From the NCBI GenBank assembly GCA_032988165.1, contig JANTQF010000080.1:1-64000 (forward strand): 64,000 nucleotides of DNA. Reading direction: 5' to 3'. Below the pieces are notes generated by a model. The model had not been told where the DNA came from and did no database searches. It worked only from the letters and a program-made list of their open reading frames with translations. Source of the DNA: Emmonsiellopsis sp. PD_33 (Eukaryota; Ascomycota; Eurotiomycetes; Onygenales; Ajellomycetaceae). A program made the translations under genes and the position numbers. Positions 33,650 to 44,000 of the stretch are shown here, piece after piece (positions within the stretch are counted from its first letter, which is position 1; the number at the start of each line of letters is the position of its first letter).

Positions 33650-36600
33650 CTATATCCGTATCTTTGCGCCAATACCTTTACCTTTGTAAAATAACTTATC
33701 CGAGTATTCTCCAAGTTGGACACCAACATCGGCCACGGCATCCATTTTGAGCGTGCCCCCTAACGCCTGCTTAATTGCGTCATATCCTGCGCCACCAAAA
33801 TTCAACTCCACTGGAAGTCGAGGCGTTTCGGATGTTCCTGGCGGTACTGCAAATGGAAGGTCATATTTAATTGTTCCTGCTGGCTCACTGCCATTGTAGA
33901 ACGCCGCCGCATCAATGGATGTAATGATTAGAGTTGTAGACGTAAGAGGCGAGGAAAGGGTGAACACCGCAGTCGAAGACCACAAATGCAACTACCAAGA
34001 CGAAGGATATGCAAGTCAGTCCTTGTCAAATGGTGAGAGCAATCGAGCGCAAGCGGGGATGGAACAGCAAAAACCATGGTGATGGAGAGGCACTCGTACA
34101 CTACACGCCACGGGATTGTTTAATATAGGCATCGATAAGAGTAGACAGTACCGTAGCATCCTTAATAAAATGTGGCTGATCGCCACCACCGGGGTCTCGG
34201 CCGGGAGATCCAACTTTAGGAAGCGGGATATCAAGCTCCAAACCGGATAAGGCGGAGCCTAATTCAGGAAGCGCAGGAATCGTCCCCTCGTGAGACTTAA
34301 GCGTGACCGATGTATTGAGGCCTAAAAATATGTGAGACTATGCTAATGGAACTGGGATATAGAACATACCTGAAACATAGCGAGAGAGAAGGTCTCGACC
34401 GATATTGACTCCCTCCTTGCCTCCGGATTGCGATGGATTCCAGAGAGCAGAGATCCGGATGCCAGAATTGACTCCTGGAGAAATGGAGAGGTTTCGAGCC
34501 GTCGTTTGGCCAATATTTGTATTATTCCGAGCAATGTGTAAATTGATGTAAGGGATATCGGCCGAATATTCTGTCGGATTTGTAAAGTTCACTTTGACTT
34601 CAACCAGAACTGAAGACTGCGTAGTTTGGGTTATTTCTAGGCCTTCCACACCGATTTTGAGGTCACCAATTCCTCCACCAGCAGGAGCTAAAATTTTTGC
34701 CTAGTTAGTTTCTCTTCTCACCATGTCAAAGGTCTCAAACATACGCTTAACAGTGATGTTCCCACTCGCAGGAATATCGCGAATAATGAAACTGCCAAGG
34801 GCCGTATCGATCTCTGAATCCACTTTCGCTGTTACATGTAAGGGAATTGGTGTGCGTTGGAAAATTAAAGCCTGGACAACTTCCGTAAATGTGTCCTCAT
34901 TGGTGACCTCCAGTGGTGCCTTTTGGATATCAAATTCGACAAGCAATGCAGGAGCTGGCGGTGACCCGTCTTCGATTCGAGTAGCATTGGCATTTTGCCA
35001 TTTCTGGATATCTATGTAACCCAAATCTCTGCCCTGGTAATATATTTTGGCGGTAGACCGAACACGGGAGATATTCAAGGGAAAATTCATCTCTTTAGGA
35101 AGGCCAATGACCGCTTTGACCAAAGAAGAAACCTTAGGCTTGGATTCTGGGGTGTCTGGCTCAGCAAATGGATCGGGGAGGGAAAAGTGGACGTTTGTCA
35201 TGGAGAAGTTCCGAACCAAATGGCCGAGCGCATGCCCGGAGAATGGCACTGGAACTGTGACATTTCCGAGAAAATCTTCTATCCATCCTGGTAAAGTGGA
35301 GGAAGGAGATTGCCCTCCGCGAACGTAAATAGTTGATTCGAGTCCTTGGATATAATTTTCTACTAGAAGATCCAAAGGCGAAGAATTTGTGCCAGGACAG
35401 GCAGTTGTCAGAGCAGCGGGAAGCTGACCAATGAGTCCGTTTATATTGATATGTACGGGATTACTTGGTACAACCTGAACGACATCCGTAGTAGCGTTAG
35501 CTACAAAAATGCGTGCGTCCCCTGGAGAACAGTTGGGGACGAGGATTTTGAAGCCCATTGGAGGCACTGAAAGTTTGACTGGATAGTGATTGGAGACATC
35601 TAGAGAGATGTCTGCGGCCATGGCCCTTTGGCCACCGGGCATGGAAAGTTCGTGGAAATTGAGTTTCGTAATGTTGAATTCAGGGAAACCGCGGAGGTTT
35701 TGGCCTGGGAAGATGTTAGTTCAACTCATTTCAATTCAAATTGGGACAAACAAAAGGACTGTACAAATATTGACCTTGGAAGACAAAAGACTCCGAAATG
35801 GTCTGAGATCCTAGATAGAATATCCCCGATTTCAGAGGGACAGAAGCCAACCCTTTGACGCGTAGCTGGCCAAGACGTCCTTGAAGCCAGTCGTTTGCAA
35901 CAACCCTCACACCAGCCACGTCTCCCGCCTTTAGGTCCGCCACGAAATCGATGTGGTTCATATGGCCATCTCTAATATTAACCTTGATTGGCGGTATCGT
36001 CGCTGTTCCAACCAAAACATTGCCGTACTCGGGAAGATAGACTTGTACTTCGGTCTTTTCGCTTTCGATTTCTCTTGCCAACCATGTGCCTAGACGACCA
36101 AGATCACGCACGGACTTCGTTCCCACACGAGATGCGTCGAGAACAAAAGAGCCCTGGACCCTAGCCTGTACACCGTCCGGGGTGAATGAATCTATGGACA
36201 AGCCGGCCGGCTCGAAAACTGCGGCCTGTTGGCTGTACTGTTTGACGATAGTCGGACTAGCGAATCCAAGCCCAAGAACAGCAAGTACTGCCAGGGTCAG
36301 GACTATCAATGCGATGAACGAAGGCCATCGCATCCGACTCTTGCCATTTTTTGACGATGGAGCTGGGGACGACTCGCGGGACGAAGCGGTTGAGGTAGGG
36401 CGAGGCTCTAGATACTGAATGCTCTCACTGCCATGATGGGCGAGGAGCGGAGTAGATTCGGATGACAGTTGATATGTTTTCGCCTTCGTCTTGGTATTGG
36501 AGCGACTAGAACTGACGGAACCTGACGCAGAAGACGCTGGAGGATCTTGGGAATCTTGGGACGTCCCACCAAGCAGAGGGGAGCTCTCGTCCCCAGCCAT
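33650..36600 (-). CDS. Tag1-like DUF3712 membrane protein
   Basis: Five exons, 36600-35775, 35704-34745, 34687-34370, 34321-34152 and 33991-33650, give 871 aa. A Ser/Thr-rich cytosolic N-terminus (about 90 aa, starting MAGDESSPLLGG with a dileucine-type SPLL sorting motif) precedes one membrane helix (FIALIVLTLAVLAVLGLGFA). The remainder is a long lumenal region of repeated beta-rich LEA/DUF3712 segments with many Asn glycosylation sequons. The architecture matches the fungal family of yeast YLR173W/Tag1, a vacuolar membrane protein linked to ending autophagy, often mislabelled as a pre-rRNA processing protein. The first intron uses a weak donor (GTCAAT), chosen because it alone joins FQG to QNLRGFPEF. 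It is divergent from OTC. Confidence 0.78.
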
Positions 36601-37293
36601 AGCGGCTGAGAACCGGAATCAGCACAACGACGGGAAATTCAAAGATGTATTTTTCGACTGCATGAGCAGAATAGAGGATGGCAGATGGAAGGGCTCGAAA
36701 CTGAGATGCAGAGGGAGGAAGGGAGGATGTTGATGGGAAATGTGAAACCTGGAGGTCGAAGTCGCGCTGGACTGGAGGAATGACGTTGCCGAATCCGCCG
36801 CTAGTAATGTATTGTACAGAAGTGGTATCGGCCAATCAAAAGAATGGGCAGGCTGAAATAGACGCATGTTGATTGGCCCTTATCTGCCTCATCCCGAAAT
36901 GCTCGCCAATAGGATCGCTGCATGTGGGCGCACCGCGAATAATACCGGCATCTGTATCGCACAATACGACACTATCAATACGACAGTACGGGACTAAAGT
37001 TCATCCCTGCCCTAGTTTTATTCGTTAGCTTCATCGCAATCTTGACTTGTGCGAGCCACCAGCATCTTGTTCACCGACAAAGTTCCCATTGGACTTCCCG
37101 ACCCTCGCTGCAACCGCTCTCAGTTCATTGTTTGGATTCCTCCGCTATTCTATTCCCTTGGTATTTTCCCCAGCTTTCAGCGACGTTATCCAGCCAGCCC
37201 AACCCAGCATCACTCTGACCTCCCCAACGCACCCAATTCACCCGCTCCCCCAGCACCGACAATCTCCTTCAGGCTTCTAACTTTCTTTCCGTG
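36601..37293. promoter_or_regulatory. Shared divergent promoter, Tag1-like / OTC
   Basis: About 690 bp separate the two start codons. CCAAT-type pentamers occur near 36832 (GCCAATC) and 36906 (GCCAATAG), suggesting a CBC/HAP site. The OTC side becomes strongly CT-rich before its ATG, usual for fungal promoters of expressed genes. Confidence 0.5.
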
Positions 37294-38367
37294 ATGCTGT
37301 CATCCCGGTGCACAGCCAGGGCTTTCCGCAACATGGCTTCTCAATTGCGACCATATTCTTCCGCTGCTCCTTCGAGCCCACGACATTTCCTCTCCATCGC
37401 CGACCTTACACCCTCCGAGTTGACCACCCTTGTCCGCAATGCCGCCGCACATAAACAAGCTATGAAGTCGGGGTCAATACCAGAGGCGCTCATGGGATCG
37501 TTATCCCGCAAGACAGTCGCCATGATGTTTTCGAAACGAAGCACACGAACACGAGTTTCAACGGAGGCAGCAGTGGTAGCTATGGGCGGCCATCCCATGT
37601 TCCTTGGGAAGGATGATATCCAGCTTGGTGTGAATGAGTCACTATATGATACGTCAGTTGTCATCTCCTCTATGGTCTCATGCATAGTAGCTCGAGTTGG
37701 ACCCCATTCCGAGGTGGCAGGCCTTGCCAAAGATTCGTCAGTGCCCGTCATCAACGCCCTTTGCGACACTTTCCACCCACTCCAAGCCATTGCCGATTTC
37801 CTCACCATCCATGAAGCTTTCCCAAGCTCAGTTCCATCGTCGCCTTCTAGCTTGGGCCTAGAGGGCCGAAAAATCGCCTGGGTTGGAGACGCAAACAATG
37901 TCCTCTTCGACATGGCAATTGCCGCCACTAAGCTTGGTGTTGATATCGCCGTTGCGACCCCCAAGGGCTTTGAGATGCCCTCGCATATCAAGGAACTAAT
38001 CCAAAAAGCCCGTGATGGAGTTAAGACGCCAGGGAACATTACGCATACTAATGTTCCCGAGGAGGCCGTCAAGAATGCGGATATCCTTGTGACTGATACC
38101 TGGGTTTCTATGGGACAGGAAGAGGAGAAAGCGCGACGACTCAAGGCCTTTGAAGGTTTCCAAATCACCTCAGATCTTGCAAAGCGCGGTGGCGCTAAGG
38201 AGGGCTGGCAGTTCATGCACTGCCTGCCCCGACACCCCGAAGAGGTCAGTGACGAGGTTTTCTATGATAAGAAGCGATCATTGGTATTCCCCGAGGCGGA
38301 GAATCGACTGTGGGCGGCTATTTCGGCATTGGAGGCGTTTGTGGTGAATAAGGGACAGATCGTATGA
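37294..38367 (+). CDS. argB: Ornithine carbamoyltransferase, mitochondrial
   Basis: An intronless 357-aa protein; the ATG at 37294 follows a GTG in frame. OTC joins carbamoyl phosphate and ornithine to citrulline in the arginine pathway. Residues 1-30 are rich in Arg, Ser and Ala, fitting a mitochondrial presequence. The carbamoyl-phosphate loop SKRSTRTR is near residue 80, with a following GGHPMFLGKDDIQLG. Then come DTFHPLQAIADFLT (HPxQ motif) near 165, WVGDANNVLFD, and HCLPRHPEEVSDEVF near 313, which carries the ornithine-site HCLP motif. All catalytic segments are present, so it should be active. The name follows Aspergillus usage (ARG3 in yeast, arg-12 in Neurospora). Confidence 0.97.
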   Translation: MLSSRCTARAFRNMASQLRPYSSAAPSSPRHFLSIADLTPSELTTLVRNAAAHKQAMKSGSIPEALMGSLSRKTVAMMFSKRSTRTRVSTEAAVVAMGGHPMFLGKDDIQLGVNESLYDTSVVISSMVSCIVARVGPHSEVAGLAKDSSVPVINALCDTFHPLQAIADFLTIHEAFPSSVPSSPSSLGLEGRKIAWVGDANNVLFDMAIAATKLGVDIAVATPKGFEMPSHIKELIQKARDGVKTPGNITHTNVPEEAVKNADILVTDTWVSMGQEEEKARRLKAFEGFQITSDLAKRGGAKEGWQFMHCLPRHPEEVSDEVFYDKKRSLVFPEAENRLWAAISALEAFVVNKGQIV

Positions 38368-38965
38368 TTTCTCACAATATCCCCTGGGTTTGGCGGTTTT
38401 GGCTTTAGGGGATAAAACGGGGCGCATTCAATCCACGGAATGAAAAGTTACGTTGCGTTTACCACATAAAAACCATATATGAATACCATATCTCGATTCA
38501 TTCCATTTATTTTGTAACCCTCATCATCAAGATCACCAAGTACTACATATTCCATCCTCGCCTGGCCGCCCAGCATCCAAAATCACGTGACGCTCCCCCA
38601 CACTCTAGCCCCAAGCGCACTAGCCCCCGCACGAGCCACACGTTCTAATCGAACGACATCATAGCTTTGCGCAGGCGGACTCGACATCTCGAGCTTCACT
38701 CCACCGTCATCCTCGTTGGCGACGGCGATTGTGTGTCCAACCAGCCCGTTCTCGCTCAGTATACACGCTCTTGATGCTGTTTAAACACTTAGTCGTCATA
38801 TCAACTGAGTTTCGAAGCCTGCCTCGGCCTTGCCTCATCGAGGCTGCTCCCTTATCCGCCTATTAGGCCATTCTACAGTGGGCTGTGAGATTTACGAATT
38901 GAACTCTTCTCTCGTCCTTAATTATGGAGGTATGAAGCTTTGCGAATGTTTGACTTCCCCATATT
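38368..38965. other. OTC 3' flank and upstream region of DUF3984 gene
   Basis: Contains the 3' UTR of OTC, then a protein-like minus-strand fragment (38583-38776, listed separately), then the presumed promoter of the next gene. Confidence 0.5.
38583..38776 (-). other. Orphan exon-like coding fragment
   Basis: The minus strand reads ASRACILSENGLVGHTIAVA, then DDGGVKLEMSSPPAQSYDVV, then RLERVARAGASALGARVW and a stop at 38583. It is preceded by a possible acceptor (AAACAG). The text looks strongly protein-like but is only about 64 codons, and no upstream exon or start is visible before the DUF3984 gene. It may be the last exon of a lost or unrecognised small gene. The stop lies in a perfect TCACGTGA palindrome. 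Confidence 0.3.
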
Positions 38966-40375
38966 ATGCTTGCTAATCTCTCACAGTCTCTATCCCATTC
39001 CCGGACACCTAGCGTGTTCCGTTCACGTCGCTCCCATTCCTCCCTTCAACATATCTCTCTTGCTCCTTTGACCACGCGCTTCCCACTAGATGTTGATGAT
39101 TATGACGAAGGCGCCAATTTTGACTCTTTCGATCCCCATGATGACGCCTCACGAACGGAAAGGCGCTATGCGTACTCTGCCCACCCTGGTAACACATCAT
39201 ATCTAGCCAGCTCCTCGGTTCCCACCACCCCTCATCTACTCTCTGATTCGCGCAATGCGTCATACACAAATCTTCCAAAACGAAAGACCCTGACAAACCT
39301 GACCAAAATGGGTGACGCGACTCTGGATAGCATGAACATCGAACAGGTCCTGCACCACCGCAGAACGAGGAGTTCCGGCTACAGACCAAAACTCTCAAGC
39401 ACAAACGGACGCCAGGATTCTGAATGGCTTCTACGAACAGGTCTAGCAATGGCATCCTCCGCTCGCGAAGAAAAAGGCCAAGCGTGGCTTGCAAACCGGG
39501 ATAGTGCTACAAGCCTAGTATCAGATGCGAACGATGACGAGGCTCGTAAGCGCCACTCGCACCATTCTCACCACAGCCGCGGTCGAAGACAGCGATCTGG
39601 CCTGTCTACACCATACGGCCTCTCCCGACGAGGCTCAAGCTCGCACTCCGCCAACCGCTACGGCAGCCGCGCAGACCTGGGCATGACACCCGCCACCCCC
39701 GCTGGCCAAGGACCAGACACTGCCAATCTCATGTCCGACGACGCCGTCGGCCTCGTCCCCGACTTCGTAGACGACAACATCCGCCACGAAATGGTATCCA
39801 TGTCCCCCTGGTGCAACGATCATTACTCCGCTACTCCAACTAGCCAGCGAGGAGGGGCGCGCGGCTTCGATGGCCGAACATACACCACTGCAACTGGCTC
39901 GCGAAGAAACTCTGCATTTGATGCCTCGTTTTCAGCGTCAGCGTCCGACTTCTCAGACTCGGACACAGACTCGGATGAATCTGAAGTCGACGAGGTCGAG
40001 TTACAACGCATCACGCGCGAGCGTGGGCTGGGGTTGGGCAGCTGGGTTGATCGCTTGGTTGAGTGGACGCTGTTTAGTGTTGAGGATGAGGCGCCCACCA
40101 CCACGGCCGCTTCTACGGGCACTGGACCGGCACGTTACCAGCGGCGTGTTGGCGATATACAACACCACCGGTCTCCAAGTGGAGGAAGCGACCGGCAGAC
40201 GGAAAGCGAACAGGGGATCTCAGAAGGAGGAGCAGAGGGGGAGAGTGAAGGCGGCCATTTTGTCAGGGTTGATGATGCCATTCCTAACTCGTTACCAGTA
40301 GAAAAACCCGGCGAGCAAGGCGGGTGGTCGGATATTGGATGGCTGCTACGTGTGGCGAAGAGTGTTGTTCTTTGA
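38966..40375 (+). CDS. DUF3984-like serine-rich protein
   Basis: A single exon encodes 469 aa beginning MLANLSQSLSHSRTPSVFRS, which matches the start I remember for the fungal DUF3984 family, of unknown function. The protein is Ser, Arg, His and Asp rich and probably largely disordered. Basic patches (RKRHSHHSHHSRGRRQRS) and an acidic run (DSDTDSDESEVDEVE) precede a conserved C-terminal part, WVDRLVEWTLFSVED and GWSDIGWLLRVAKSVVL. No catalytic motif is visible. An upstream ATG at about 38922 followed by GTATGA...CTCACAG could give a two-exon start (ME joined to SLSHSRTP) in the same frame. An AATAAA at 40378 directly follows the stop. Confidence 0.7.
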   Translation: MLANLSQSLSHSRTPSVFRSRRSHSSLQHISLAPLTTRFPLDVDDYDEGANFDSFDPHDDASRTERRYAYSAHPGNTSYLASSSVPTTPHLLSDSRNASYTNLPKRKTLTNLTKMGDATLDSMNIEQVLHHRRTRSSGYRPKLSSTNGRQDSEWLLRTGLAMASSAREEKGQAWLANRDSATSLVSDANDDEARKRHSHHSHHSRGRRQRSGLSTPYGLSRRGSSSHSANRYGSRADLGMTPATPAGQGPDTANLMSDDAVGLVPDFVDDNIRHEMVSMSPWCNDHYSATPTSQRGGARGFDGRTYTTATGSRRNSAFDASFSASASDFSDSDTDSDESEVDEVELQRITRERGLGLGSWVDRLVEWTLFSVEDEAPTTTAASTGTGPARYQRRVGDIQHHRSPSGGSDRQTESEQGISEGGAEGESEGGHFVRVDDAIPNSLPVEKPGEQGGWSDIGWLLRVAKSVVL

Positions 40376-41078
40376 ACAATAAATTGCCCCACCTGGCTGG
40401 TCAGTCAATCAATCAGTCATTCAGAAAGTCTGGATTTGGATTCTTCGTCTACGGATCTTTCTTTTTATGTATAACAAGGATGGGATTCTAGAGTTTTCAT
40501 CTACTTGTCCGCTTATTTATTTTACCTAATCTTAATCTCTCTCTCTATTTTGCTTTTCAGGCATAACCAACCGGTGGTTTGATTGTGGGGGGAGGGGGGG
40601 GGGATGCAATTTAGCCATCGGAACCAACCTTTTTACTGTTCTCTATTTGTCTTTGTCCGCAGTTCGATTTTAGGGCACTTAGCTATCTTGCTAGGTACTA
40701 ATTAAGCCAAAACCAGTCTTTATAAAACTGGTAGGCCATATATATCACCTTCCGGGGGGGTGCGGCTATATTCGTAACAGCGAAACTCAAAACGCCAACC
40801 AATCTACTATTCCACCGCATGGCATGGTTAGGGGAATGAAAAATTCAGTCTTATCATTATTCTCCTTCAACAACTACCAAGCTACCTACCTACCTATTTA
40901 TGTTACTCCGTACAAAAAAATCAAAATTGAGCACCATCTCACAACCAACCAGCCGACATCAGCCCCAGGCCTTCCTCACCTCCCCCCGAGATTGGTAAAC
41001 CACTACCAACCACCCACCAAACCTCCCCACCTCACCCAAAAACCCCCCTCCCTCATCAACCCCGCCCCTACCCCAAAA
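40376..41078. other. Convergent intergenic region
   Basis: Holds the 3' ends of the DUF3984 gene and the NF-X1 helicase gene. A G-run near 40590-40602 and C-rich sequence at 40960-41110 are the only features; the latter overlaps the end of the helicase gene. Confidence 0.5.
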
Positions 41079-44000
41079 TCAAACCCTCAACCCCCCCATC
41101 AACCCCTCCAAATCCTCCGCCCTCCTCACCCCCTCCACAGCCCTATGCCTCCTCCCCCCAACCCCTTCCCCACACTCCGGACACCGCGCCCGCTCCATCG
41201 GCATCCCACACTCCCCAATCGTAAACGGATGATTATTCCGACAATAATACCAATGGCCCGATCCTCGAAACTCGCTTGCCATGGCGCTTAGCACCGCGAG
41301 CCGTTCTTCCGTGGATACGGGCATGTAGAAGGTCGAGCTGCGGAGGAGAATGGATTGGACGTGCTCGAGTTCTTGGCCTAGGTCTTTTGTTTGGGAGGGG
41401 TGGGCGGTGCAGATTGCTTGTGCGAGGTTGAGGGCGGATTGCGCGGTTGCGGTTATGGTTGATTGCGACGCGGATGATTCGTCGGATGGTGATGAGGATG
41501 AAGATGCAAAGGGGCGTTGTAAGGCTATGAAGTGCGCTTTGTAAAGGAGGCCTTCTACCATTTGACGGGGCCGTTTGGAGGCGCGCGCATGGCCTATGAG
41601 ATGGTTGCAGTCTTCGATGGAGCTGGTTAGGTCGACCTTTATGTTGCCTCTGGCGAACCCCTCGAGAAGAGGGTCCCGCATGCCATTGAAAAGGTGGGAT
41701 AGCCAGATGAGATCACAGCGTAGTTGCAAAGACTTGGCGAGGACGTATCCTTTCATTTGGATGATGGTACCGTCCTGTTGGAAATCCCCTGTGATCCCGT
41801 GGCGGCGACGGGCGTTTTCTACCATGTCACATACTTTAGAATAAGGCTGTTCGCTGGCCTTGGCCTGCTGCACGAAAAAATCGATTTCCTTGGTTAGCTT
41901 GACAATGGTCTTGTATTGGGCTGTGTTCGCGAGGCGACTGATCGTGTTGAAAATCGATTGACGGGTGCCCGTTAGATCCAGATTTTCTGGGAGGGGATTT
42001 TGAGCGTTCGCTGGCTTGCGCGACTGTGTAGCTTGTTCGGGGCCTTGGAGCTGTTTCTGGGCTTCGTCCAATCTCTTTGCCAATTTGATGTATTCCTGGG
42101 AGCTCCATTGGACAAACTTTTTGGAGGCCTCGTCAATTAATGCACGGCGGACAATTCGTCCATATCGAGACAGCTTCCGAAGGGATCCTCTGCATGTGGC
42201 GCAGACTTTGACTTCGTCAACGGAAAAGGGGTCAGAGATCCGAGCGATTCCCTCAACGTTTCCGTCCTCAGATACGGCATAGTACTTTTGGAAATCCATC
42301 TGTCCATCCATGGATGATACAGTGAGGAAGTGCATGCACGGAGGGAAGATGCAAGGGTCCTCGTTAAGATCAATTTCATGGTACAATTCCATAAGAATAA
42401 AATCTACCTGCCGATTTTTGATTTCGTCGTTTGCACATGTCTGGCAGTATTTTGAGGGCGGACATTCTTCCCCGCAGACGGATGGACCTAGTTGGTTGTT
42501 AGTATGGTTCACTGCAACTCTCATAGTATCACTCACATCTATGACCGCAATCTAATTTCTTCTCGCATCTCCGGGAACACGGCAACCAGTTGCAAGGAGC
42601 AGCACAGGGCATAGTACAGCTCCCATGTGAACAGGACGACGTGCAATTGTCTGATGCACATGGTGCGCATGGCTCAGAGCAGCGTTTGTTGCATTTGGAA
42701 TGACTGCATTCTACTTCACAAGGAGCTTCGCATGGTTGGCACGGATGATTGGTGTGGCAGGGCTCCGAGCATGAATGTTGGCAGGTAGCGTACGGTCGAT
42801 TGCAAACCTGCGCACAACCACCATGGTCCGGTTCGCTCTGGTTTGCGTTGTCCTTAGGGAAACACTTGTGGCAGGCTCGATTGCAGGTATGTCCACATGG
42901 AAGAGCAGCCTCACACCTAGCATCGCATCGAAATTTATCATCCTCGACATTCTGATAGCATCTGACTGCAACACTGTGCCCACAGTGTGGAACAGTGCGT
43001 TGAACTTTGACATCGCAACGAACCCCAGACGAGTCCTGTGCTTGGTAGCAGGGGAGAGTGAGTTTACCATGACCGCATGGAAGAACCCTCTTCGAGTCCG
43101 TCAGGGGAACCTTGCAGAGGGGGTCGCATTTATCTCCGCAGGGCAAGGGACAAGGATGGTCACACCCATTCAATGGCCTCGGGCATGGCTCCAAGCATTT
43201 CACGGCCTTGTGAAGGAGGTCTGAATGGCACTTATTGATGCACGGGTGTCCACATGAGAGCCTATCTTTACACATCAGTTCACAGCCTCCTTCGGGAGAG
43301 AATCGTTGGAAATCTTCTGGAACAGATGCCGAAATTGGAGACTCTGGATGACGAGGACATTTTAGGTCTAAGGAAGTACCAAAATTGCCATCACCCTTCA
43401 ATATGGCGATGACTTTGTCCCACATCGGTATGGATGTATAAGTCCGGGAGTCGCCAATGAGATACATGCCATGCTGCGCGCGCGAAAGGAGGACATTTAT
43501 ACGATTATGGGTCTTGAGGAAGCCGCATTTTCCCTGTGGATTGCTTCTCACAAGCGATATAACCACAACCTTGGCCTCCTCGCCTTGAAAATTGTCGACC
43601 GTAGCTGCCCTGAGTGTCTGGAGTAGCGTCGTTTGAGCGATCTCTTTCCCTGTAGTCTCTTCGTGGGATCCAAGTTCTGCTTCCTCGAGGTTATCTTGAT
43701 CCCGGTCGTTCAGCACAATTTCGAAAGATCGGCGCAGTCTCTGTCGGAGTTTGTGTAGTTGTCCAAGATACGGTGTCAAAACCGCGATGTCGCTAGATTT
43801 GTAGACCCCCTGACGGACAAGATGGGAAACCAAGGCGGCCACCATTTCGACTTCAAACTCATTAGTATGCGACGTGGATACCGAATCCTGTGAGGCTGAT
43901 TTATCTTCGGCATGTTGGTGATCCATCCAGAACAAGCGTTTGCGCATGCCCACAACCTCAGGATATTTCTCTGGCTCTTCAGAATCCTTCAATTTCGGAT

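Noticed and set aside
37341..38216. 291-codon open frame antisense to OTC
   Set aside because: Shadow of a strongly biased coding sequence; the OTC frame carries all conserved motifs.
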